Assembly (NCBI GenBank): GCA_030619415.1
Contig: JAUXBM010000020.1
Coordinates: forward strand, 1 to 11,811
DNA: 11,811 nt
Reading direction: 5' to 3'
Source of the DNA: Chlorobiota bacterium
GTDB taxonomy: Bacteria > Bacteroidota > Bacteroidia > Bacteroidales > F082
The notes under the pieces: generated by a model
Told to the model about the DNA's origin: nothing
Databases searched by the model: none
What the model saw: the letters and a program-made list of their open reading frames with translations, nothing else
Program-made: the position numbers and the translations under genes
Part shown: positions 1 through 8,102 of the stretch, piece after piece
Layout of the letters: each line of letters opens with the position of its first letter
How positions within the stretch are numbered: the stretch's first letter is position 1

Positions 1-662
1 AAAAGGTTACCCTTTTGGTTCATATCGAAAACCAGGATCGGCAGGTTATTTTCTTTGCACAGGGTAAAAGCCGTCATATCCATAATCTTCAACTCCTTTT
101 GATAAGCTTCATCAAAACTGAGTGAATCGTATTTCACTGCATTTTTATCTTTTTCAGGATCTGCTGTATAAACACCATCAACCCGCGTTCCTTTCAACAA
201 TACATCTGCTTTTATTTCAACACCTCTTAGAGCTGAAGCTGTATCGGTTGTGAAAAATGGATTACCTGTTCCTCCTGCAATAATCACAACATTCCCTTCA
301 TCAAGGTATTTTTCTGCTTTTCTTCCACTGGTTGATTCTGCAATTGGATCAATGTACAATCCTGAAAGAAGTTTGGCTTTCATGCCCTGCTTTTCGAGTT
401 CAGCTTGTAAAGCCAGCGAATTGATTACAGTAGCCAGCATGCCCATATAATCGCCCTGAACCCTGTCGAAACCCTGGGCGGCTCCTGAAAGCCCCCTGAA
501 AATGTTACCTCCTCCAATTACAATGGCAACCTGTACCCCTGCTGCTACAATCTGCCTGACATCTTCACAGTAAGATGTAAGTATCTCAGGGCTAATTCCA
601 TGACTTTGTTTGCCCATCAGGGCCTCGCCACTGAGTTTTAAAAGTATTCTGTTGTATTTCAT
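1..662 (-). CDS. pyrH: UMP kinase (uridylate kinase), C-terminus cut by window edge
   Basis: PyrH phosphorylates UMP to UDP with ATP in pyrimidine nucleotide synthesis and acts in the cytoplasm as a hexamer of the amino-acid-kinase fold. Translating the minus strand from the ATG at 662 gives MKYNRILLKLSGEALMG, then the glycine-rich VIGGGNIFRG phosphate-binding stretch, GDYMGMLATVINSLALQ, and AGGTGNPFFTTDTAS with ADVLLKGTRVDGVY, all classic bacterial UMP kinase blocks. There are 220 complete codons; the family is usually about 235-240 residues, so only roughly 15 residues are missing at the left edge. The start is supported by an AGGGA purine run 5 bases upstream. It lies 24 bases after the stop of the patatin gene on the same strand, so readthrough from that gene is plausible; I saw no clear promoter in the gap. 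The assignment is secure. Confidence 0.97.
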   Translation of the reverse strand, partial: MKYNRILLKLSGEALMGKQSHGISPEILTSYCEDVRQIVAAGVQVAIVIGGGNIFRGLSGAAQGFDRVQGDYMGMLATVINSLALQAELEKQGMKAKLLSGLYIDPIAESTSGRKAEKYLDEGNVVIIAGGTGNPFFTTDTASALRGVEIKADVLLKGTRVDGVYTADPEKDKNAVKYDSLSFDEAYQKELKIMDMTAFTLCKENNLPILVFDMNQKGNL

Positions 663-686
663 ATTGTCCCTATTAATTCAATCAAT

Positions 687-2972
687 TTAAAACCAGAACC
701 CAATACCTATGTAAAATGAAACACCATGATAAATATTCGATCCCATTACACTAAGTTCCACCGGGCCTATAAAACTATCGTAGCTAACTTTTGCCCCATA
801 ACCCACGACAAACTGTTCTTTTGTAAACAAATCGGCAAGAAACCAGGAAGTTGCACCAATATCACCCATCATTGTCAAATACAATTTTGAATAAAAATTA
901 TATTGCAAATCCAGGTCAACGGTATATTGGTAAAGACCATAACGCTGAAGAAAGTCCACTCCTGTAAAAGGCTGAATTGTTTTCAGGTAATTGTTCTGGC
1001 TCTGCCCGCCAAGAAAAAACCAGTACTGTGCAGGTGAACGTTGATAAGACTGTACAGGAAGGTCAGATGATACCGGGAAGCCTCTAAGGTAAGTACCTCC
1101 GGCAAAAAGGCCCGGCCTTAATACAACTTTTTTGCCAACCAGAGGGATATTTTGTTCGTATTTAAACCAGAAAACAAGCGAGTTCTCAAACAAATCCTCA
1201 ATCCACGAAGAAGAGATAGGCATAACGTACTCAACCCTGAATTCTGCTTTGGTTCCACGTGTTGGCAGGTATGATCTGTCCCTTGTATCGGTGTTAAACG
1301 AGAAATATAAATTACCATAAGAATTAAAGTCACTAATTGAATCAAGGTTGTCATCTTCAATTTTAGATTTAAACCTGAAGTACTCAAAATTAGCACCTAT
1401 CCTGAAGTTATGCTTATTCTTTATTATCGACTGGGCAAACAACGACAACTTATAATTGGTAAAACGAATTTTTCCCTGTACCTGATTCGTAAAATCAATA
1501 CCCTTTTGATAATCGTTGAATTCAAAAGAGTATGCCTCAAATTTAGCCCCATAACCGGGTTTTCCACCGTTGTCTTTCACATACATTCCCCTGAACCTGG
1601 GGTTTGGCCCGATGACAAGGTCGGTAAATACTTTGGAGCCTTTTCCAAGAATATTTCTGAAGGTTCCGGCCACAATAAGGCTGACTGAATAATCATCATC
1701 GTAGTGTGCAGCCGCTGACATAAACCCAACACTTTCATCATCAACCTTTAATACAAGACTGGTTTTTTCGTTTTCATAACGCAATTCGTAAAATATATGG
1801 TTGAAAAAACCGCTGCCATATGCCATCCTGATCTCTTCTTCCAAATCATCCAGCGATACCCATGAATTCTCAAACTTTCCGAAAGAATTCTCGAAATACT
1901 CGTCATGTGTTCTTTCGTTGCCTTCCACAACCAGTTTATCAATATAAACTGAGTCCAGCGGAACCGTCTTGTATTCTTTTAATGGCTTGAACTCAATTGC
2001 GTTAAGCGAATCTGCCAGCTTTTCTATTTCTTCCCTGTGGCTTTCGGCAACAGTCTGCCCAAAAGCGAGAATTGAATCAAATTTTGTAAACTCCATGGTC
2101 GAATACGGCGATTCGTAATGAATGTACATATCCGTTTGGGCATATCCTTCCTTGTTGGCCTCCTGCCTGCTATACCCGATGATATGGTCAAGAACAGAAG
2201 TCAGTGTACCAAGATCTTCAATGGTTTTTTTCTTCGCCGACTGCACATCGGCACCGATAATATACTCCGCGCCCATTTTCTTGACATCAATAACAGGATA
2301 ATTGTTGACCACACCTCCGTCAACGAGGTATTTTCCATCATAATAAGTGGGGGAAAAATACGCCGGAATAGACATACTTGCCCTGATGGCTGTGGCTAAA
2401 TTCCCCGAATCGAGTACTACTTCTGTACCTTCAATTAAATCAGTACCAATACATAAAAATGGAGTTTGGAAATCCTTGAAATCAGTAGTTTTATAAGCGG
2501 GAGAATAAAAACGGTTAAGCAAGAGGTTGATTTCCTGCCCCTCATAAAGTGATGCTTTGAGGCCCACCTTTTTTTTCCTTATGGGAAAATCCATAATGTA
2601 ACTATCACCAAATTCTTTTTCATCATAGGCAATATATTTTCTGTCGATCTTGTCAACCAGCAGATCTTCCCAATTCTGTGCCCTGATGATGCTTGTCATT
2701 GTATCGGGATGATACCCCAAAGCATAAAAACCGGCAATTATACTTCCAATACTACTTCCCCCGATATAATCAACCTCAAGTCCGGATTCATGCATCACCT
2801 TTAGCAAACCAATATATGCAAAACCTTTGGCCCCGCCACCGCTCATTACCAAACCCACTGAAGGTCGTTTTGATGGTTTCTCCGGAGATGGATTTTGAGC
2901 ATTTGAATTTATTCCAAAAACTAAAATGATCAGGAGGAAAGATAGAATTGTCAGATGCTTTTCAAAGTGCAT
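687..2972 (-). CDS. Patatin-like phospholipase with POTRA and outer-membrane barrel (type Vd / PlpD-FplA-like)
   Basis: Predicted secreted or surface lipid hydrolase joined to its own outer-membrane barrel. With the ATG at 2972 it is 761 residues. A signal peptide (about 1-25, hydrophobic SFLLIILVFG, ending in NAQ) is followed by the patatin domain: oxyanion loop SGGGAKG at 44-50, nucleophile Ser74 in GSSIG, and Asp218 in VDGG, so the Ser-Asp dyad is intact. Residues about 340-412 look like one POTRA repeat (IDKLVVEGNERT...FGSGFFNHIFYEL type pattern). From about 420 to the end there are alternating beta strands of a BamA/TpsB-like barrel, ending in an aromatic GIGFWF, as expected for Bam-dependent insertion. 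A longer reading from a TTG at 3017 is rejected because it starts upstream of the predicted transcription start and breaks the signal peptide. It sits between secA and pyrH on the same strand. The substrate is unknown, and whether the lipase domain is released or faces the periplasm cannot be read from sequence. Confidence 0.9.
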   Translation of the reverse strand: MHFEKHLTILSFLLIILVFGINSNAQNPSPEKPSKRPSVGLVMSGGGAKGFAYIGLLKVMHESGLEVDYIGGSSIGSIIAGFYALGYHPDTMTSIIRAQNWEDLLVDKIDRKYIAYDEKEFGDSYIMDFPIRKKKVGLKASLYEGQEINLLLNRFYSPAYKTTDFKDFQTPFLCIGTDLIEGTEVVLDSGNLATAIRASMSIPAYFSPTYYDGKYLVDGGVVNNYPVIDVKKMGAEYIIGADVQSAKKKTIEDLGTLTSVLDHIIGYSRQEANKEGYAQTDMYIHYESPYSTMEFTKFDSILAFGQTVAESHREEIEKLADSLNAIEFKPLKEYKTVPLDSVYIDKLVVEGNERTHDEYFENSFGKFENSWVSLDDLEEEIRMAYGSGFFNHIFYELRYENEKTSLVLKVDDESVGFMSAAAHYDDDYSVSLIVAGTFRNILGKGSKVFTDLVIGPNPRFRGMYVKDNGGKPGYGAKFEAYSFEFNDYQKGIDFTNQVQGKIRFTNYKLSLFAQSIIKNKHNFRIGANFEYFRFKSKIEDDNLDSISDFNSYGNLYFSFNTDTRDRSYLPTRGTKAEFRVEYVMPISSSWIEDLFENSLVFWFKYEQNIPLVGKKVVLRPGLFAGGTYLRGFPVSSDLPVQSYQRSPAQYWFFLGGQSQNNYLKTIQPFTGVDFLQRYGLYQYTVDLDLQYNFYSKLYLTMMGDIGATSWFLADLFTKEQFVVGYGAKVSYDSFIGPVELSVMGSNIYHGVSFYIGIGFWF

Positions 2973-2981
2973 GTTTGGTTT

Positions 2982-2999
2982 TTTGTTGTGCACAACAAA
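2982..2999. repeat. 18-base perfect palindrome over the patatin promoter and start site (possible operator)
   Basis: The sequence TTTGTTGTGCACAACAAA is its own reverse complement across all 18 bases. It covers the last four bases of the predicted -7 element and the inferred transcription start of the patatin gene, which is where a repressor dimer would block transcription. With no central loop it is a better candidate for a DNA operator than for an RNA hairpin. The binding protein is not known. Confidence 0.45.
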
Positions 3000-3003
3000 T
3001 ATA
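2996..3003 (-). promoter_or_regulatory. Predicted -7 promoter element of the patatin gene
   Basis: Read on the minus strand this is TATATTTG, an exact match to the Bacteroidota -7 consensus TAnnTTTG. The inferred transcription start is near 2989, giving a leader of about 17 bases before the ATG at 2972. No well-spaced -33 TTTG is seen; the nearest TTTG is only 11 bases upstream, too close. The element overlaps an 18-base perfect palindrome. Confidence 0.5.
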
Positions 3004-3043
3004 AACCGAATTAGCAAATGAATTCTTTTGAAATACTTAAATT

Positions 3044-3078
3044 AGTTACGGTTCTAATACCGATTGTCGTACGTAACT
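3044..3078. repeat. Nested inverted repeat between secA and the patatin gene
   Basis: AGTTACG (3044-3050) pairs with CGTAACT (3072-3078), and inside it CGGT (3049-3052) pairs with ACCG (3059-3062). It lies about 20 bases past the secA stop and could slow or stop transcription leaving secA. There is no T-run after it on the minus strand, so an intrinsic terminator is only a weak possibility. Confidence 0.25.
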
Positions 3079-3094
3079 GGTTTGAGTTTAAAAC

Positions 3095-6000
3095 TTAATT
3101 CATGCCTGCCCTTCCGTGGCATTGTTTGTATTTCTTACCACTTCCACAAGGACACGGATCGTTGCGTCCCACTTTCTTCTCCACTTTTACAGGTTGTGTT
3201 TTAACTTGGGTTTGTGTATCGCTGTGGGCCTGGGACAAAAGGTCTCCCCGTTCTTCTTTCATTTGCGAACGGTCCAATCCACGTGGTTTGCGGGCTTCCT
3301 GAACGGTTGATTGATCTTTCAAGGTGATATCGCCTTTAATAAGGAACGAATCAACATCTTTGTTTACCTTCTGGATCATCGTTTTGAAAAGATTAAACGA
3401 TTCAAATTTATAGATCAGCAAAGGGTCCTTTTGTTCGTAACTGGCATTCTGTACCGATTGTTTCAGGTCATCCATTTCACGAAGCTGCTCTTTCCATGAA
3501 TCATCGATGGATGCCAGTGTAATTCCTTTTTCAAACGCAAGAGCCACTTCCTTTCCCTTCGAATCAACCGCTTTTTTCATGTTTGCTATGATCTGTACAT
3601 TCCTCATTCCATCAGAAAAAGGAATGGCGATATTTTCGAATTGAGGCTGGTTTTCGTGAATGTCCTTAATGATTGGATAAGTCTTTTCGGCCAATGCACT
3701 CCGCTTTTCGGTATAGTTTTTATAAACCAGTTCAAACAGTCGGTCGACTAGTTCTTCAGCATTGATCGCGAGAAATTCTTTTTCATCTACCGGTGATTCT
3801 GCAGCGAAAGTCCTGTACATTTCCATCTGGAACCCTTCAAAATCCCGATCCATCTGGTATTCATCAACGATTTGTTCACAAAGGTCGTACATCATGTTCG
3901 AAATATCCACCGATAAGCGTTCACCAAACAAGGCATGCCGCCTGCGTTTATAAATTACTTCGCGCTGCGAATTCATAACATCATCATATTCGAGCAACCG
4001 TTTACGGATACCGAAGTTGTTCTCTTCTACTTTTTTCTGCGCCCTTTCGATAGATTTTGTAATCATGCTGTGTTGGATCACTTCGCCTTCATCGAGACCC
4101 AGCCTGTCCATAATTCCGGCAATACGTCCCGACCCGAACATGCGCATCAAATCATCTTCAAGTGAGACAAAAAATTGCGAACTACCAGGGTCTCCCTGGC
4201 GGCCGGCACGACCCCTTAACTGGCGGTCAACCCGGCGTGAATCATGACGTTCAGTCCCGATGATGGCCAATCCACCGGCGTCTATAACACCGGTTCCAAG
4301 TTTAATATCTGTACCGCGACCAGCCATGTTGGTGGCAATCGTAACCATACCCGACTTACCAGCTTCTTTAACAATGTGCGCTTCCTTTTGGTGCAACTTA
4401 GCATTGAGCACGTTGTGTTCGATATGCCTACGGGTTAGCATTCGGCTTAGCAACTCTGATGTTTCCACTGAAGTTGTTCCCACAAGCACAGGTCTGCCTT
4501 TCTCGACAAGTTCTCCAATATTATCAATGACGGCATTGTATTTTTCCCGTTTGGTTTTGTACACGAAGTCCTGACGGTCGTCCCTCACAATGGGCCTGTT
4601 GGTTGGAATCACTATCACATCCTGTTTGTAGATATCCCAGAGTTCGCCGGCCTCAGTTTCGGCAGTACCAGTCATCCCAGCCAGCTTTTTGTACATCCTG
4701 AAATAATTCTGGAGGGTAATTGTAGCGTATGTTTGCGTGGCTGCTTCTACTTTTACATTTTCCTTTGCTTCGATGGCCTGGTGTAATCCATCCGAATACC
4801 TACGCCCCTCCATGATACGGCCCGTCTGCTCATCAACAATTTTAATTTTGTTATCCATGATGACGTATTCAATGTCTTTCTCAAACATTGTGTACGCCTT
4901 TAGCAACTGGTGTACGGTATGCACCCGTTCTGATTTCAACGAGTAATCTTTGATGATGTCATTTTTGGTGGCGAGGAATTTTTTTTCAGGAAGATACTGG
5001 CTCTCAAGCTCATGTATTTTCAGGTTGATATCCGGCAGGACGAAAAACTCATTTTCCTCATAAGATGTCGACAATAAGTCGATGCCTTTTTCGGTAAGGT
5101 TGACCGAATTATGTTGTTCATCAATTACAAAAAACAATTCATCATCAATGATGTGCATGTTTTTACTTTGCTCCTGCATGTAAAAACTCTCGGTTTTTTG
5201 CAACAGTGTTTTGTTTCCTTCTTCACTCAGGAATTTAATAAGTGCCTTGTTTTTAGGAAGTCCCCGGAATGCCCTGAACAATAAGTCGCTTCCTTTTTTT
5301 ACCTGCTCATTATCTGTTTTCTCCCTTAAGATGTTCTTTGCTTCAGCCAATAAGGAAGAGACAAATGTTTTTTGCGCGTTGTACAATTTGAGTACATCCG
5401 GCTTAAGTGTGTCAAATTCCTGGTTGTCGCCTTTGGGAGTAGGCCCTGAAATAATGAGTGGTGTTCGTGCGTCGTCAATTAATACAGAGTCAACCTCATC
5501 TACGATGGTATAATTGTGCGCACGTTGAACAAGTTCCTCCGGATTTCCTGTCATATTGTCACGCAGATAATCAAACCCGAATTCATTGTTGGTACCAAAG
5601 GTGATATCCGCCAGGTATGCTTTCCGCCTGTCGTTAGAGTTAGGCTGATGCTTATCGATGGTATCAACACTCAACCCATGAAACATATACAGCATCCCCA
5701 TCCATTCGCTGTCGCGCTTGGCTAGATAATCGTTCACGGTAACAATATGGACCCCCTTACCTGATAAAGCATTAAGATAAACCGGCAATGTTGCAACAAG
5801 TGTTTTTCCTTCCCCGGTTGCCATTTCCGCGATTTTGCCCTGGTGCAATACAACTCCTCCAATCAACTGAACATCGTAATGAACCATATCCCAGGTAATC
5901 ATATTTCCACCTGCCATCCATGAGTTACTGTAAAGCGCCTGATCCCTCTCAATGGTTACATTCTCCATGGTAGCCCCAAGTAAACGGTCATATTCATTGG

Positions 6001-6394
6001 CCGTAACTTTTACCACCTCGTTCTCCTTGAAACGTTTTGCCGTTTCTTTCATTACAGAGAAAGCTTCAGGAAGTATTTCATTTAAAGCTTGTTGCGTTTT
6101 TTCGTAACTCTGTTTTTCGAGTTTATCAATGGTTTCATAAAATTTCTCCTTTTCGTTGACATCCATGTCCGGGCTTTCTTCAATTTGCTTTTTTAAGTTT
6201 GAAATTTCAGCCTTTTCGCCAGCAATATTGTCTGCAATACGACTTTTAAATTCAGCGGTTTTTTCGCGCAGCCCGTCGTTGTCAAGCTTACTGATTGAGG
6301 TGTAGGCTTCATGAATATCTTTAACGATAGGGTTTAATACCTTCAAATCCCTGCTGGCTTTGTCTCCAAGGAACTTACTAAATATCTTGATCAT
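3095..6394 (-). CDS. secA: Preprotein translocase ATPase SecA
   Basis: SecA is the cytoplasmic ATPase that drives unfolded preproteins through the SecYEG channel. The 1099-residue product has Walker A ATGEGKT at 192-198, Walker B DEVD at 299-302 followed by [15 protein letters not shown], the second motor domain with [14 protein letters not shown] near 571-584, and motif [15 protein letters not shown] at 725-737. The C-terminus ends in a SEC-C zinc motif, CPCGSG then CH, near 1082-1095, used for SecB or ribosome contact. It is about 200 residues longer than E. coli SecA (901). Extra segments lie at about 54-105 (helical, charged), about 123-172, and about 318-415 in the preprotein-crosslinking region; comparable inserts are usual in Bacteroidota SecA. 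The ATG at 6394 is chosen because the [18 protein letters not shown] start fits the family and an AAGAAAGAAAGA purine tract precedes it. It has its own predicted promoter with a leader of about 70 bases. Confidence 0.98.
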   Translation of the reverse strand: MIKIFSKFLGDKASRDLKVLNPIVKDIHEAYTSISKLDNDGLREKTAEFKSRIADNIAGEKAEISNLKKQIEESPDMDVNEKEKFYETIDKLEKQSYEKTQQALNEILPEAFSVMKETAKRFKENEVVKVTANEYDRLLGATMENVTIERDQALYSNSWMAGGNMITWDMVHYDVQLIGGVVLHQGKIAEMATGEGKTLVATLPVYLNALSGKGVHIVTVNDYLAKRDSEWMGMLYMFHGLSVDTIDKHQPNSNDRRKAYLADITFGTNNEFGFDYLRDNMTGNPEELVQRAHNYTIVDEVDSVLIDDARTPLIISGPTPKGDNQEFDTLKPDVLKLYNAQKTFVSSLLAEAKNILREKTDNEQVKKGSDLLFRAFRGLPKNKALIKFLSEEGNKTLLQKTESFYMQEQSKNMHIIDDELFFVIDEQHNSVNLTEKGIDLLSTSYEENEFFVLPDINLKIHELESQYLPEKKFLATKNDIIKDYSLKSERVHTVHQLLKAYTMFEKDIEYVIMDNKIKIVDEQTGRIMEGRRYSDGLHQAIEAKENVKVEAATQTYATITLQNYFRMYKKLAGMTGTAETEAGELWDIYKQDVIVIPTNRPIVRDDRQDFVYKTKREKYNAVIDNIGELVEKGRPVLVGTTSVETSELLSRMLTRRHIEHNVLNAKLHQKEAHIVKEAGKSGMVTIATNMAGRGTDIKLGTGVIDAGGLAIIGTERHDSRRVDRQLRGRAGRQGDPGSSQFFVSLEDDLMRMFGSGRIAGIMDRLGLDEGEVIQHSMITKSIERAQKKVEENNFGIRKRLLEYDDVMNSQREVIYKRRRHALFGERLSVDISNMMYDLCEQIVDEYQMDRDFEGFQMEMYRTFAAESPVDEKEFLAINAEELVDRLFELVYKNYTEKRSALAEKTYPIIKDIHENQPQFENIAIPFSDGMRNVQIIANMKKAVDSKGKEVALAFEKGITLASIDDSWKEQLREMDDLKQSVQNASYEQKDPLLIYKFESFNLFKTMIQKVNKDVDSFLIKGDITLKDQSTVQEARKPRGLDRSQMKEERGDLLSQAHSDTQTQVKTQPVKVEKKVGRNDPCPCGSGKKYKQCHGRAGMN

Positions 6395-6407
6395 AATCTT
6401 TCTTTCT

Positions 6408-6422
6408 TAGCAATTATTGCTA
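6408..6422. repeat. Palindrome in the secA leader next to the ribosome-binding tract
   Basis: TAGCAAT (6408-6414) and ATTGCTA (6416-6422) are perfect inverted arms around a single base. In the mRNA this could form a five-pair hairpin with a five-base loop, directly 5' of the purine tract (about 6397-6407) before the secA ATG. It may affect translation start or bind a protein as DNA or RNA; the role is inferred from position only. Confidence 0.3.
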
Positions 6423-6470
6423 TCAATAACTGTTCCACCACTAATTTATGTAGCTGTTGCGGAAGGGCTG

Positions 6471-6478
6471 CAAAGGTA
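6471..6478 (-). promoter_or_regulatory. Predicted -7 promoter element of secA
   Basis: Read on the minus strand this is TACCTTTG followed by CA, an exact TAnnTTTG match. The inferred start near 6464 gives a leader of about 70 bases to the secA ATG at 6394. A matching TTTG at -33 is not evident. Confidence 0.5.
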
Positions 6479-6530
6479 AATGATTTAATAATATTGTGAG
6501 CCCATGGATAAATCCGAGTTCTATATTTCA

Positions 6531-6589
6531 TTCAATCCCTGAGGGATGTGGTTTCAATGAACCGAATCCCGTAAGGACGACTGAAATCA
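6531..6589. repeat. Two degenerate head-to-tail REP-like units
   Basis: The gap between the thioredoxin-like gene and secA holds two related units of about 30 bases. The first has ATCCC-TGA-GGGAT (6535-6547), then a tail with TTTCAATGAACC. The second has AATCCC-GTA-AGGAC (6565-6578), then a tail with GAAATCAGCC. Each core is an imperfect palindrome and the order core-then-tail is the same in both. This resembles the small non-coding palindromic repeats scattered in intergenic DNA of many Bacteroidota, but multi-copy status cannot be tested in this window. Confidence 0.4.
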
Positions 6590-6630
6590 GCCATCTAATA
6601 AATTAGATGGCTTCGGGTTATGTTTTTCAG
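6581..6630. repeat. Strong nested inverted repeat downstream of the thioredoxin-like gene
   Basis: GCCATCTAAT (6590-6599) pairs perfectly with ATTAGATGGC (6602-6611) around AA, and an outer pair CTGAAA (6581-6586) with TTTCAG (6625-6630) encloses it. It lies 15-64 bases past the stop of the upstream minus-strand gene, a good place for a transcription stop. On that strand no clean T-run follows the inner stem, so it is called a repeat and possible terminator rather than a firm terminator. It overlaps the tail of the second REP-like unit. Confidence 0.5.
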
Positions 6631-6644
6631 TCTGGCAGGTTTAG

Positions 6645-8072
6645 TTAATGCTTTTTCTCAAAATTTGAAATTTGCCGCCTGATGAACAAATCGAGATTTT
6701 CGTCGGGCATTGGGGCAGTTGCCATGCCTATTAATCCATCAGGATTGATAAGGATGTATGAAGGGTAAACCCTGATATTGTAGGCTTCAAGCAGTAAAAT
6801 ATTGTCATCAAGGTTTAATACCGGCCATCGAAAATCACGATCGGAAGCATATTTAACAACCTCAGGGTAAGGTTCACCATAAACGATGGTAACTATTTGT
6901 AGTTCATTTGAAAACTGTTTCTCCAGTTCCTCCAGCAATTGAAAATGATCGAGACATATCATGCAATCGGGCTTTACGAAGTTTATCAACAAGTGCCGAT
7001 CCATAAAGTATTGAAGGTCTACAGAGTCCCCTTGTGCATCTTTGAGCGAAAAGTTCGGGGCCTGCCTGCCCGGCTCCAGTTTTTTCAGTTTTATGATGTA
7101 ATTTCCTGCAATATTCCTGATTTCGTTCGTGCTGCCAACCAGACTCAATTCTTCAAGTAAAGCAAAAACTTTATTCTTCAAAATATCAGCACTAAAATAT
7201 TTTTTTGCAATTAAATTCGTCACTATCAAATCGCGCAGGTTTATATCATTGTCAAATAAGCTATCCCGCTCAATTAAACTGAATACTTCATTCACTCCGT
7301 CGCCTTCGTTTATTGCGTGTATCAAATCATCATAATCAAAGACCTTATCGTACCCGAAATAAGATTTGAAAAATTCGCTGAAAAATTCCGTGTATTGTAT
7401 GTTTTGGTATAGGACAGGCTGGTCAACAAAGTATTCCTGAAGAATTTCAACGTTGTTTTTCATTTTACTGATCCATTCCAAAGAGGCAAAAGTATAGCGA
7501 ACATAATCTTTGAAATATTGATTATCTACATCCTTAAATTGATTTTCAATTTTATCCCTGAAAGTGACGATTGAACTTTTATCACGTCCGCGATAAATCT
7601 TATCAGCATATTCATATAAAAACTTATTGTACTCAATATTGAATTCTGTGATCGCATCCGAAAGTCCTTCATCATCGGCCTGATAGGTAAATTGTAACGG
7701 TTTCTTATCAAAAATAGAGCCTGTTTCTGAAGTCGTATCAAGTGGAATTGTGAAGATGTAACTGGCGCCGGGTTTAATATAAAACTCTGCCTTTTTCAAT
7801 CCCACGGCAATAAAGGCAAAAGTTGATTCATCAACTTCAGGGCTGAAGCTGAAGGCTCCATTTTCATCGGTATAAGTTGATACAATTGTTTTTTGCAGAA
7901 GTGAAAACTGGTCGGCATAAACGATGATCCTTACCAATTCACCGGAGGTTCCATCTGCTTTTCCGTTCACCGAAATTGTTTGAGACAATAAAGACTTCCA
8001 AAAAAACAGAAAAAGAAAAAACAGAAAAATTAGCTGAAAAGATGCTTGATATCGCGGTATTTTCACTGGCAA
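6645..8072 (-). CDS. Exported thioredoxin-fold protein of the TlpA/redoxin type
   Basis: Predicted periplasmic or envelope thiol-disulfide protein of 475 residues. Residues about 11-31 are a strongly hydrophobic signal peptide rich in Phe and Leu, ending LLSQ, with no lipobox cysteine. Residues about 32-110 form a beta-rich domain like the DUF4369 or carboxypeptidase-regulatory domains often found before redoxin domains in Bacteroidota. A helical middle of about 200 residues follows (about 130-330). The C-terminal redoxin domain starts at about 333 with PGRQAPNFSL, has the active-site pair Cys370 and Cys373 in CMIC, and the cis-proline region RVYPSY at 434-439. Two cysteines in CxxC suggest a redox role, though CMIC is not a standard active-site sequence. 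No ATG is available at the N-terminus: TTG at 8072 is used here, and GTG two codons later or an upstream ATT are alternatives. It follows coaD by 30 bases, so the two are probably co-transcribed. The substrate is unknown. Confidence 0.83.
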   Translation of the reverse strand: MPVKIPRYQASFQLIFLFFLFLFFWKSLLSQTISVNGKADGTSGELVRIIVYADQFSLLQKTIVSTYTDENGAFSFSPEVDESTFAFIAVGLKKAEFYIKPGASYIFTIPLDTTSETGSIFDKKPLQFTYQADDEGLSDAITEFNIEYNKFLYEYADKIYRGRDKSSIVTFRDKIENQFKDVDNQYFKDYVRYTFASLEWISKMKNNVEILQEYFVDQPVLYQNIQYTEFFSEFFKSYFGYDKVFDYDDLIHAINEGDGVNEVFSLIERDSLFDNDINLRDLIVTNLIAKKYFSADILKNKVFALLEELSLVGSTNEIRNIAGNYIIKLKKLEPGRQAPNFSLKDAQGDSVDLQYFMDRHLLINFVKPDCMICLDHFQLLEELEKQFSNELQIVTIVYGEPYPEVVKYASDRDFRWPVLNLDDNILLLEAYNIRVYPSYILINPDGLIGMATAPMPDENLDLFIRRQISNFEKKH

Positions 8073-8102
8073 ATGTTTAGAGGTTTGAATGTCGGAAAAT
8101 TA

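Noticed and set aside
2973..3017. Longer N-terminus for the patatin protein from a TTG at 3017
   Set aside because: It begins upstream of the predicted transcription start, crosses the palindrome, and puts 15 residues ahead of a good signal peptide.
3018..3094. Intrinsic terminator directly after secA
   Set aside because: The inverted repeat there is short and nested with no T-run on the minus strand, so it is listed only as a repeat.
5211..5725. Plus-strand frames inside secA (also near 4017-4574)
   Set aside because: These are shadows of the secA reading frame; several similar ones occur along the gene, as expected by chance.
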